A stretch of DNA of 18,057 bases. It comes from CAWEHU01 sp963808965 (GTDB taxonomy: Bacteria > Pseudomonadota > Alphaproteobacteria > Acetobacterales > Acetobacteraceae). Below, piece after piece: positions 8,419 through 16,327 of the stretch (position 1 is the stretch's first letter; every line of letters begins with the position of its first letter). The notes under the pieces were generated by a model. The model ran no database searches, was not told where the DNA came from, and saw only the letters and a list, made by a program, of their open reading frames with translations. The DNA lies in the NCBI GenBank assembly GCA_963808965.1, contig CAWEHU010000033.1:1-18057 (forward strand), read 5' to 3'. Both the position numbers and the translations under genes were made by a program.

Positions 8419-9862
8419 ATGACAATGGGCCGAGAGGACGCGATCGCGCGGGCGACGGATCACTATGACACGGGCGATTTCTTCGCTGTGTTACGGCGAC
8501 GTGTTAGATTTCGGACAGTAAGTCAGGGAGGAAAGCCGTCAGAGCTGCTGGCGTATCTTACGGACGAAATCGTTCCCAGCGTCGAGGCGCTCGGCTTCAG
8601 GAACAAGATTGTTCCGAATATGCATCCCGAATTCGGGCCGTTTCTTATAGCCGAGCGGTATGAGGGAGATGGAATTCCGACCGTCCTGATTTACGGACAC
8701 GGGGATACCGTTCGCGCCGAAGAGTCGGATTGGCGGCAGGGTCTCACGCCTTGGGACGTGACGATCGAGGGAGATCGCTGGTGACGGGCGAGGAACCGCC
8801 GACAATAAAGGCCAGCACACAGTGAACATCTCTGCGCTCGAACAGGTCTTGCGCGCCCGCGATGGCAAGCTAGGGTTTAATGTGAAGCTGTTGATCGAAA
8901 TGGGAGAGGAAACCGGATCGCCGGGCCTCAAGGCGCTTTGCGAGGCACATCGAGAAGCCTTGGCAGCCGATCTATTGATCGCGTCGGATGGGCCACGCCT
9001 CACCGCCGATCGTCCGACCATATTCCTCGGCTCTCGCGGCCTCTGCAATTTCGAGCTGGAGCTCAATTTGAGGGAAGGCGCTCACCATTCCGGCAATTGG
9101 GGCGGTCTCCTTCGTAACCCTGGCGCGATCCTTGCCAACGCGATCGCCAGCTTGGTGGACGCGCGTGGCCGCATTCTCGTCGAACAACTCCGCCCACCCC
9201 CAATCCCGCCGGCCGTTGCCGACGCCCTCCGTGACCTCAAAGTTGGGGGAGGACCCAACGATCCGGTTATAGACGAAGAATGGGGCGAGCCCGGGCTGTC
9301 CAACGAGGAGCGCGTCTTCGCCTGGAATTCGCTCGAGGTCCTGGCCTTCAAAACGGGTAATCCGGATGCGCCGCAGGGCGCGATTCCAGGTCGTGCGAAG
9401 GCAACGCTGCAACTCCGGTTCGTGGTTGGGACGGAGTGGCAGAGCCTCGTGTCTATCGTTCGGGAGCACCTCGACCAGCACAGTCTTTCAATGGTCATGG
9501 TTCAACCGACGCGAGACGAGGTGCTCGTGGCCACGCGTCTCGATCCTGAAGATCCCTGGGTAGGCTGGGCGATGCGATCGATCGCCCAAACCACCCGGAA
9601 GAAACCGGCCCTGCTTCCGAACCTGGGTGGCTCCCTTCCGAACGATGTGTTCGCCGAGGTGCTCGGTATGCCGACGCTCTGGGTCCCCCACTCGTATCCT
9701 GCCTGTTCGCAGCACGCACCCAACGAGCATCTCTTGGGGTCGGTCGCCCGTGAGGGTCTCGCGATGATGGCAGGCCTGTTCTGGGATCTAGGCGAGGCCG
9801 GACCATCCATTCTGGCCGAGCGAGCCGGCACGCCTCAGCCGCGCACTATCGTTCCATCGTAA
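8419..9862 (+). pseudogene. M20-family metallopeptidase/dipeptidase, frameshifted
   Basis: Zinc-dependent amidohydrolase of the M20 (ArgE/DapE/dipeptidase) family, expected length about 480 residues. Metal ligands and catalytic residues are visible in order: H94 and D96 in YGHGD, Asp in GTADNKG, Glu-Glu in EMGEETGSPG, Asp in IASDGPR, and a late His in PHSYPACSQH. The first part ends at TGA 8782-8784. Removing G8783 restores DRWYGRGTADNKGQHTVN, and the rest is then open to 9862. The start is ATG 8419 or 8425, preceded by AGAAGAGAGG. The exact substrate cannot be told. The position ahead of an MFS transporter and an amidase suggests hydrolysis of an imported peptide or N-acyl compound. Break is real or a sequencing indel. 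Confidence 0.9.
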
Positions 9863-9879
9863 TATCCGGGGGCACGTGG

Positions 9880-10034
9880 GCTGCAATTTTTTGCCAAGCG
9901 CCCTCGCGCAGTCCGATGAGGCTCTCAGGTACCCGTGTTCCCTGGTCATCCACTCGCGGCTTGCCGCCCAAATGGGGAAGCAACGGCTCGATAACCGCCA
10001 ATTGCGCATTGCTCAGCCAGAACAGCTCCGTCAT
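9880..10034 (-). mobile_element. IS5-family transposase N-terminal remnant
   Basis: From ATG 10034 on the minus strand the frame reads MTELFWLSNAQLAVIEPLLP then HLGGKPRVDD, the standard opening of IS5-group transposases (MTDLFWLTxxQxxRIEPxxPxxxGxPRVDD). The match fades after about 30 residues, with a weak echo (LIGLREGAW) of the next conserved block. No DDE catalytic residues remain. A small inverted repeat CTCTC-CCA-GAGAG at 10043-10055 just upstream could belong to the old IS end. The scar sits between the M20 gene and the transporter gene, within what would otherwise look like one operon. Confidence 0.7.
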
Positions 10035-10249
10035 GATCCAAGCTCTCCCAGAGAGATATGAGGCGCCGCGGCCACGGCAACAGGTGTCGCTATGTCAATG
10101 GGTGAAGAGCCTAGCCGTTTCTCGACGCGGCGATCGACGATCGAGCGCAGGAAACCTGGCAGATCCAAGTGCAAAGAACTGCGGATGGCGGAGCCATGCC
10201 CGACACCATCGCCACCCCGAGGCGAGTTTACATAAGGGGAAGACCTCCG

Positions 10250-11474
10250 ATGAGTGAAGTTCCAAAAAGCAGCCGAGTGCGATACGTGGGTTTCGAACTC
10301 TCTGTACTTGGCATTCTGTATCTCGTTCATCGATCGGGCTGCGATGTCGCTGGCGTTGGCACAGATCAGCACAGAGTTCGGCTTGATTGCCGCAGAACTC
10401 GGCATCGTGCTCGGCGTCTTCTATCTCGGATACGCAATCATGCAGCTACCAGGTGGGTGGCTTGCTGATAGATTTGGATCGAAGTTCGTGGTGATCGCGA
10501 CCATCACTTTCTGGTCCATCTTTACGGTCACCACGAGTCTCGCCTGGTCATTGGCCTCGCTGATCGTCATCCGGTTTATTTTCGGAATCGCGGAAGGAGG
10601 ATTCCCGCCGGCCAGCATTAAAGCCATCTCCGAACTGTTCACGAACGAGGAGCGGCCCAAGATGTCGGCACTTCTGCTGTCGTCAAATTACTTGGGCAGC
10701 ATGATCGCGCCGCTCATCATGGCTCCGATGCTGATCTATTTCGGCTGGCGCCATGCCTTCGAGGTCATCGGTGTAATAGGTGTCCTATTCGCCGTGACCT
10801 ATTATTTCGCCGTGCCGCATTCCAAACCGGCGCCGGTGCAGGCCAGCCCACTAAAGAAAGCAGATGCCGCGAGCACACGCGAACTGCTGAGGACTCCTCT
10901 GTTATGGCAGTTGCTTATCGTCTGGTTCGGCCTGAGCTGCGTCAACAAGGGGCTCGATGCTTGGATGCCGATCTATCTGCTGCAGGCGAGAGGTCTCGAT
11001 CTGAAGTCGGTCGGCTTGTTGACTCCGCTGCCGTTTGTGATGGCGACCTTAGCGACGGCGAGTGGCGGCTGGATCATGGTCCGCTTCTTTTTAGGACGGG
11101 AAAAGTACCTGCTTGTCTTTAGTGCGCTGCTGACGGGCGTGTTTCTGTATCTGATGTACCATGCACAGACGGTCGCGGGAGTCATCACTTATCAATGTAT
11201 TGTGTATTTATTCAAGTCATTTGTGTTCGCAACGGTGTTCGCGTTGCCGACCAAGCTGCTCGCCGATAACCAAATCGGTACCGGCATAGGCATGGTGAAC
11301 CTGGGTGGACAGGCAGCGGGGTTCGTTGCCCCGTTGGTCATGGGATTCCTGGTCACGGCATTCGGGACCTATGACGCGGCTTTCGCATTCCTGCTTGCTG
11401 CAGTCTGTGTTTCCACGGTCGCTAGCATCACGATCCGGACGCCCGCGCCTCGCGTCGTGGATACATTCGCCTGA
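10250..11474 (+). CDS. MFS transporter, ACS (anion:cation symporter)-like
   Basis: Twelve-helix inner-membrane symporter of the type that imports organic anions. The first helix contains FCISFIDRAAMSLAL. The A-motif-like loop reads GGWLADRFGSK, and RFIFGIAEGGFPPASIKAISELF is a typical ACS helix 4-5 signature. A GTG at 10254 opens a 406-residue frame. However, ATG 10250 gives the family-like start MSEVPKSSRVRYV in another frame, and deleting one G of the GGG at 10288-10290 joins it to SNSLYLAFCISFIDRAAM. So either the N-terminus is a one-base insertion artefact or the gene now uses GTG 10254. A GGGGAAG tract lies just upstream of ATG 10250. The substrate is unknown. An amidase gene follows 86 bases later on the same strand. 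Confidence 0.88.
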
Positions 11475-11560
11475 ATGAGATCTTCCCGTGTCATTGGCTA
11501 TATCGATCCCGTACCAGCCCGGCGAAAGGGGCGATCCGGTATGGGCCAAAGGAGGCCGGC

Positions 11561-13057
11561 GTGTCGGAACCTTGTGATCTCGCCGCGGTAGACGCCCGCC
11601 AACTGATCGGCCATGGGTCGCTATCCCCTGTTGAACTGCTCGAGTCTTGTCTGGCGCGCATCTCGGCCGTCAATGGCGCCGTCAACGCCGTCGTGGCGCT
11701 GGACGAGGAAGGGGCGCGGGCCAAAGCTCGTGACGCGGAGCGCGCCGTAATGGCGGGCGAGAAACTCGGCCCGCTGCATGGTCTGCCGGTCCTCATCAAG
11801 GACACGCAGGACACGGAGGGCCTGCCGACCACTTACGGATCGCCGCTGTTCGCCGGCCATATCCCCTTCGCCGACCAGGATTCGGTTGCGCGGCTGCGCG
11901 CCGCAGGCGCCATCATCTTCGGCAAAACCAACACGCCCGAATGGGCGGCGGGCGGCAACACACGAAATCGGGTTTACGGCGCCACAGGCAATCCGTTCGA
12001 TCCCTCCCGGTCGGCCGCGGGTTCGTCCGGCGGGTCGGCCGTGGCGCTCGCCTGCGGTATGGCGCCGCTCGCTTCGGGCTCCGACACGGGTGGGAGCCTT
12101 CGCAATCCAGCCGCCTATGCAGGGATCGTCGGCATGCGTCCCTCGGCCGGCCTGGTGGCGAGCGAGCGGCGCGCCTTCGGCTGGTCCAACCTGTCGACGG
12201 ACGGGCCGATGGCTCGCAATGTGGCTGATACCGCCCTTATGCTTTCTGTGATGGCAAGCGACGACAGGCGCGATCCGCTGGCCTACACCCTCCCCGGCGA
12301 GGCAGTGCGTGGGAAGTCGGAGCGCTGGTCGCCAGCACCAAAGTTATCGCTCTCCGGGCTCCGCGTCGGCATCACCGAGGACTTCGGCTTCGCGCCAACG
12401 GAACAGCAGGTTAGGCGCGTCTTCAGGCGCAGGGTGGCGGCGCTCGAGCCGTACTTCGCGTCGGTTGAGGAAGCCTCGCCCGATTGCGTGGGAGCCGACG
12501 ACACATTCGCGGTGCTGCGCTCGTCGCTGTTCCTGGCCATGCACGGCCGCACTTTCCGAGAACGCCGCGAGATGTTGGGCCCGAACGTGCGCGCCAACGT
12601 CGAGGAAGGGCTCGGCTACAGCCTCGACGATTATGCCCGCGCCTCAGTCGCGCAGACCCGGATCTATCGATCTTTCCAGGATTACTTCGTCCACCACGAC
12701 GTTCTCTTAAGCCCATCCATCACGCTGAGCCCGCGGCCTTGGTCCGAACTCTATCCGACCGAGATCGATGGCCGGCCAACTCGCTCCTATTTCCACTGGC
12801 TGGCGCTGGCTTACGCGGTGACACTCACCGGGCATCCCGCGCTCAGCTTGCCGCTCGGTCTGGACGAGGCTGGGATGCCTTTCGGCCTGCAGATCGTCGG
12901 ACCGCGCGGCGGTGACGCGATTGTCCTCGGGATCGCGGCCGCGATCGAGGTGGCGGTCGCGAACGATGCAGCTCTGCGCCGTCCCGTGCCCGACATCGCG
13001 CGACTGGCTGCGGCGCCCCTGATCTCTGCCATGCCCGGCTTCCGGGACTGGGAATGA
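11561..13057 (+). CDS. Amidase-signature family hydrolase
   Basis: Intact 498-residue member of the amidase signature family, which hydrolyses carboxamides with a Ser-cisSer-Lys triad. K80 lies in LIKDTQD, the cis-Ser is S155 in GSSGGS, and the nucleophile is S179 in SGSDTGGSLRNP. Spacing between S155 and S179 matches the family. GTG 11561 is favoured as start because a strong AAAGGAGG ends five bases before it. This is not GatA by context: no gatC or gatB is present. The position after an M20 peptidase and an ACS-type transporter fits a catabolic role on an imported amide, but the substrate cannot be told. Signal peptide is not seen, so it is probably cytoplasmic. Confidence 0.93.
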   Translation: MSEPCDLAAVDARQLIGHGSLSPVELLESCLARISAVNGAVNAVVALDEEGARAKARDAERAVMAGEKLGPLHGLPVLIKDTQDTEGLPTTYGSPLFAGHIPFADQDSVARLRAAGAIIFGKTNTPEWAAGGNTRNRVYGATGNPFDPSRSAAGSSGGSAVALACGMAPLASGSDTGGSLRNPAAYAGIVGMRPSAGLVASERRAFGWSNLSTDGPMARNVADTALMLSVMASDDRRDPLAYTLPGEAVRGKSERWSPAPKLSLSGLRVGITEDFGFAPTEQQVRRVFRRRVAALEPYFASVEEASPDCVGADDTFAVLRSSLFLAMHGRTFRERREMLGPNVRANVEEGLGYSLDDYARASVAQTRIYRSFQDYFVHHDVLLSPSITLSPRPWSELYPTEIDGRPTRSYFHWLALAYAVTLTGHPALSLPLGLDEAGMPFGLQIVGPRGGDAIVLGIAAAIEVAVANDAALRRPVPDIARLAAAPLISAMPGFRDWE

Positions 13058-13205
13058 CACGAGCCGGCGCCCGCGCGCCCAGAGATCGCGACCCGGCAGG
13101 CGATGCTGGATCACACCGCGGAAGCGGGCCCATCCAGGCCAACTCGCCAGGTCATCTCAAGCCGACACCAACTGGCACGAAGGGATATCGCAGTAGGGAG
13201 ACGCA

Positions 13206-13708
13206 TTACTGCGCTGATGTTGCCAAGCGCATTTCAAACACACGCACCTGGGGACGTTTACCCCCACTGCCAAGGCATTGCACGATCTGCTGCTGGCGAC
13301 CCGTTGACGTTGCCAAGCCACCTCGGAGAAGCCTACGCAGCAAGCCGATCCAGGCGGCGAGCTTGCGGCCATTGCGAAACAGGCGCGCATCGATCACCGT
13401 CGCTCTCAACGCGCTTGCAATGACCGGCCCGACCCCCGGGATCGTCAGCAGCCGCCGCGCTACTTCGTTCTCCCGCGCCGCCATCCGCACCTGCCGATCA
13501 AGCGTGTTGATCTCCTGGCGAGTGAGGCAATCTGCCGCACCAGCGACAACAGCCCCTCTCCGGCCACCTCCGGCAGCCCTGCTCCTGCCTGGACAGCCTC
13601 GATCAGCCTGCCGAGCCCGTCACGTCCGCACGGCTCGATGATCCCGAATTCCGCCAAATGCGCACGCAACGCGTTCGTCAGCATCGTCTGATGGCGCATC
13701 AGCACATC
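13206..13708 (-). mobile_element. IS110-family transposase remnant, middle part, frameshifted
   Basis: On the minus strand, RHQTMLTNALRAHLAEFGI then EPCGRDGLGRLIE and LVRQIASLA match the linker region of IS110 transposases. In another frame, INTLDRQVRMAARENEVARR and LLTIPGVGPVIASAL, then ARLFRNGRKLAAWIGL, match the start of the Transposase_20 domain. The frame change is near 13518. The N-terminal DEDD/RuvC-like domain is absent, and the homology stops at about 13341. The codons from there to 13206 are unrelated. At its upstream end it abuts an IS6 remnant near 13709. A near-identical 13-base direct repeat (TGAYGTTGCCAAG) occurs at 13215-13227 and 13305-13317 in the unrelated tail. Confidence 0.85.
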
Positions 13709-14297
13709 GAGTTCGCCAAGCGGCTCCGCAATTGCCGGCCCAAGCCGGGCGACGTCTGGCATTTGGACGAGGTCTTCATCCGCATCAACGGCGTGCTTCA
13801 TTATCTCTGGCGCGCGGTCGACCAGCATGGCGTGGTGCTCGACATCCTGGTCCAGGGCCGCCGGAATGCCGATGCGGCCAAGCCATTCTTCAAGCGCTTA
13901 CTGCGAGGCCTCCAGTACAAGCCGCGGCGCCTAATCACCCGACGGCCTGCGCAGCTACGCCCTTGCGCGCCGCGCAATCATGCCGGATGTGCGTCATCGG
14001 ACGAGCAGATGGCTCAACAACCGCGACGAGAATTCGCACAGGCCGACGCGGAAGCGGGAACGGCAAATGCAAGGATCCAAGTCGCCGGCCCAGGCGCAGC
14101 AGTTCTTCTCGGCCCACGACATGATCTACGGTCACTTCCGGCCGCGGCGGCACATGATGACCGCTGCCGACTACCGCCGGGCTCGCGCCAAAGTGTTCCG
14201 GGTCTGGCGACAGGAGACGTGCGTCCAACAGAACGTTCAATCCGCAGGCTGCACATTTGTTTCGTCGAAAAACGGTCCTTCATCCATTTTAATTTGA
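13709..14297 (+). mobile_element. IS6-family transposase remnant (DDE), N-terminus missing, frameshifted
   Basis: The plus strand reads EFAKRLRNCRPKPGDVWHLD, then EVFIRINGVLHYLWRAVDQH and ILVQGRRNADAAKPFFKRLL, typical of IS6/IS26-group DDE transposases. One extra C in the CCC at 13938-13940 shifts the frame exactly before the second catalytic Asp. The other frame continues TDGLRSYALARRAIMPDVRH, then NNRDENSHRPTRKRERQM (third acidic residue) and GHFRPRRHMM, to a stop at 14297. About 60-70 N-terminal residues, including the helix-turn-helix, are replaced by IS110 sequence. CAACAGAAC near 14227-14235 resembles IS6 inverted-repeat ends, but no matching left end was seen. The element is dead in this form. 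Confidence 0.88.
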
Positions 14298-14299
14298 CG

Positions 14300-14692
14300 A
14301 TGCCCTTGCTTTTGAAGTTGCCCCAACTGGCTCATTGTGAACGAGAGCGCCAAACGCCAGAGGTCTATCAGCGGGCGCGATGGACCGGGACGGCTCCCGT
14401 CATCAGCTACGGATGTCGCGACACCACGACAAGTCCGTCCGCGAAAGCCAAGGCCGGGTTCTGGTCGGGCTCGAGCCCGACCAGCGTAGACAGCGCGGCT
14501 GCGAGCCGCGCGAACCTGCAGGCCCTGTGGCAGGCGCTGGCACTGATCCGCGACGCGATCGAGGAGTTGGCGCCGGTCGGCGCGATGCGGTCGAGCGAAG
14601 CCGTCATGGGCGCGGAGGGGCCGGAGCCGCACCATGAGGCGGAAGAGCTCATTCGCGGCATCCAGGCGATCGTGGCCGATCGGTGCGGGTGA
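14300..14692 (+). CDS. Hypothetical protein or gene fragment
   Basis: Not recognised. The C-terminal half, from about 14500, reads like real helical protein: ANLQALWQALALIRDAIEEL, then APVGAMRSSEAVM, then PHHEAEELIRGIQAIVADR, ending at TGA 14692. The only in-frame ATG is 14300. The part between it and about 14430 lies in AT-richer sequence directly after the IS6 scar and looks non-coding, so the original start has probably been lost. No Shine-Dalgarno is evident. It could be the surviving 3' end of a small gene cut by the IS element, or a chance GC-rich frame. Confidence 0.28.
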   Translation: MPLLLKLPQLAHCERERQTPEVYQRARWTGTAPVISYGCRDTTTSPSAKAKAGFWSGSSPTSVDSAAASRANLQALWQALALIRDAIEELAPVGAMRSSEAVMGAEGPEPHHEAEELIRGIQAIVADRCG

Positions 14693-14766
14693 GGGTAGGG
14701 GCGCGAATGCATGCACTTGGTCGTGAATCAGAGGCTGGCATATGCACCGGATCTCAGGTGATCCCG

Positions 14767-14783
14767 CCTGACCTCGCGTCAGG
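14767..14783. promoter_or_regulatory. Inverted repeat in the S1/P1 nuclease leader
   Basis: CCTGAC-CTCGC-GTCAGG is a perfect 6-base stem with a 5-base loop, about 110 bases before the nuclease start. No T-run follows, so an operator or a leader hairpin is as likely as a terminator. Confidence 0.3.
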
Positions 14784-14892
14784 TTGCCTCAATCATTTTC
14801 GGGTATCGCCGGTACTGGCGCTCAGCCTCCCTTGCGGCGCGCGCGCTGACGACGGCTACGTCATTGGCGATCCGGAGAGAGGTGGAAGCGAC

Positions 14893-15708
14893 GTGCCGCG
14901 ACATTGGCGACAGACCGTCTGTGTGCTGCTCGCCCTTGCGGCGACAGTCTTCTCCTCCGGGCCGGCGCGCGCCTGGGGCGCGGAAGGGCACCGGGTCATC
15001 GCGCTCATCGCCGAACGGCATTTGACCCCGGCGGCGCAGGCGGCGGTCGCGCGGCTGCTCGCGCTCGAGGACGCCGCCGGCCTGGCCGCGATCGCCAATT
15101 GGGCGGATGAGATCCGCGGCTCGCACCGGGAGACCGCGCCCTGGCATTTCGTCGACATCCCGCTCGAGGCGGCCGGCTACGACCCGGCGCGCGATTGTCC
15201 GGGCGGCAGTTGCGTGGTCGCCAAACTCGGCCAGTTCGCGGCGGTGCTCGGGGATGCTTCGGCGAGCGACAAGAAACGGGAGATCGCGCTCAAATTCGTG
15301 GTGCATTTCGTCGGTGACCTGCATCAGCCTCTGCACAGCGCCGACCATCACGATCGCGGCGGCAACGAGGTGCCGGTCGTCTATCGCGGCCACCGCAGCA
15401 ATCTGCATCACCTCTGGGACACCGAGCTTGTGCAGCAGGCGGGCGGCACCGACGCAGCCGCCTTCGCGCAACGGCTGGATCAAGCCGTGACGCCGGCCAA
15501 CATCGCCGCGCTCGCCGCCGGCTCGCCGGTCGACTGGGCGAACGAGACGCACGCGGCGGCGGTGTCGGTCGCCTATGGCGCCTTGCCCGAGAATGCCGAC
15601 GCCGATCTGGCCGGCGCCTATGCCGACACCGCGCGTTCGGTGGTCGATTCGCAGCTGCTGAAAGCGGGATTGCGATTGGCGGCGCTGCTCAACGCCGCCC
15701 TGAAATAG
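14893..15708 (+). CDS. S1/P1-type zinc nuclease, secreted
   Basis: Exported trinuclear-zinc phosphodiesterase acting on single-stranded DNA/RNA and 3'-nucleotides. GTG 14893 is chosen over upstream in-frame starts because it follows a GAGAGGTGG purine tract. It also yields a clean signal peptide: RHWR, then a hydrophobic VCVLLALAATVF core, then PARA cleavage. The mature protein would then begin with W28, the conserved N-terminal zinc ligand. Further ligand motifs are present: H33 in GAEGHR, Asp in NWADEIR, His in PWHFVDIP, His/Asp in HFVGDLHQPLH, GGNEV, and HHLWD. The 271-residue length is normal. The last 91 bases overlap the convergent HNH-like gene. It likely serves nucleic-acid scavenging in the periplasm or outside the cell. 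Confidence 0.93.
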   Translation: MPRHWRQTVCVLLALAATVFSSGPARAWGAEGHRVIALIAERHLTPAAQAAVARLLALEDAAGLAAIANWADEIRGSHRETAPWHFVDIPLEAAGYDPARDCPGGSCVVAKLGQFAAVLGDASASDKKREIALKFVVHFVGDLHQPLHSADHHDRGGNEVPVVYRGHRSNLHHLWDTELVQQAGGTDAAAFAQRLDQAVTPANIAALAAGSPVDWANETHAAAVSVAYGALPENADADLAGAYADTARSVVDSQLLKAGLRLAALLNAALK

Positions 15709-16253
15709 AGCTCGGCCTGCTCCTGCGCGATCCGGCGTGCGCCCGGCCGCGGTTCGGCGCCGCGTGGTTGCGCGAGCCGCGCCGCGATATGGGCCAGGAT
15801 TTCGCCGAGCAGGACGGCGGCTGACGGGCCATGCCGGTACGGGCCGAGGAACAGATCGCCGCGTGCATAGCGCAGCCGGTAGCTGATCCAGCGCTGCAGC
15901 AGATGCCAGGGCCGGTCGTGCGCCAGGTGGCAGCGCTGGCACCAGGCGCGCAGGTTGCGCGGCCCGCTGCGCGCCGGATCATGGTTCACATGCGCCGCGG
16001 CCAGGATGACGTGGGTCGTGTATTGGCGGGTCATCTCCTCGAGGTCGGGCCAGCGCGCCGGCCGGCCGCGGCTGTCGCGCCAGGTGCACCGCTTCGGATC
16101 GAACCAACGCCCGTCCGGCAGGCAGCGCAGTGCCAGCCCGTGCGGCCGGCCGCAGCGCTCGCAGGCGCCGCCGGCGCGCTCGAACCGCACCCGCCGGCTC
16201 AGCTCCGGCCAGTGCGCCGGATACAGCGGGCGCAGCTCACGCCGGATCGGCAT
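15618..16253 (-). CDS. HNH-endonuclease-like zinc protein
   Basis: 211 residues with two CxxC pairs (C31-E-R-C34 and C105-Q-R-C108-H109) and an HNH-type core: AAAH88-V-N-H91-D92, N100, then C108-H109-L-A-H112-D. This fits an HNH or HNH-derived nuclease with a structural zinc. The sequence RCLPDGRWFDPKRCTWRDSR is conserved-looking but of unknown role. ATG 16253 has a GGAG 7-10 bases upstream. The segment after FLGPYRHG (about residue 142 on) is Ala/Arg-rich and runs antisense through the 3' end of the S1/P1 nuclease gene, so the true conserved domain may end earlier. The start lies 74 bases after the stop of the helical protein gene on the same strand, suggesting co-transcription. Target and role are unknown; a phage-derived origin is possible. 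Confidence 0.75.
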   Translation of the reverse strand: MPIRRELRPLYPAHWPELSRRVRFERAGGACERCGRPHGLALRCLPDGRWFDPKRCTWRDSRGRPARWPDLEEMTRQYTTHVILAAAHVNHDPARSGPRNLRAWCQRCHLAHDRPWHLLQRWISYRLRYARGDLFLGPYRHGPSAAVLLGEILAHIAARLAQPRGAEPRPGARRIAQEQAELYFRAALSSAANRNPAFSSCESTTERAVSA

Positions 16254-16327
16254 CGCTGGCTCCGCGCCGGCGCGCCAGGGGCGAATCCTCGGTCAGCAGC
16301 CGCATGACCCGCGTCCGGCCCGTGCGC

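Noticed and set aside
6658..10144. Shared 13-mer GATCGACGATCGA at 6658-6670 and 10132-10144
   Set aside because: Low-complexity GATC/CGATCG sequence is likely by chance in GC-rich DNA, and the copies are in the same orientation, which does not fit the IS5 inversion model.
13658..14692. A single 344-codon protein spanning the IS110/IS6 junction to 14692
   Set aside because: It joins reverse-strand IS110 sequence, the first half of an IS6 transposase and an unrelated fragment. The transposase continues in another frame after 13940.
14779..15942. Antisense open frame opposite the S1/P1 nuclease gene
   Set aside because: Composition and lack of motifs mark it as a shadow. The zinc-ligand motifs are on the plus strand.
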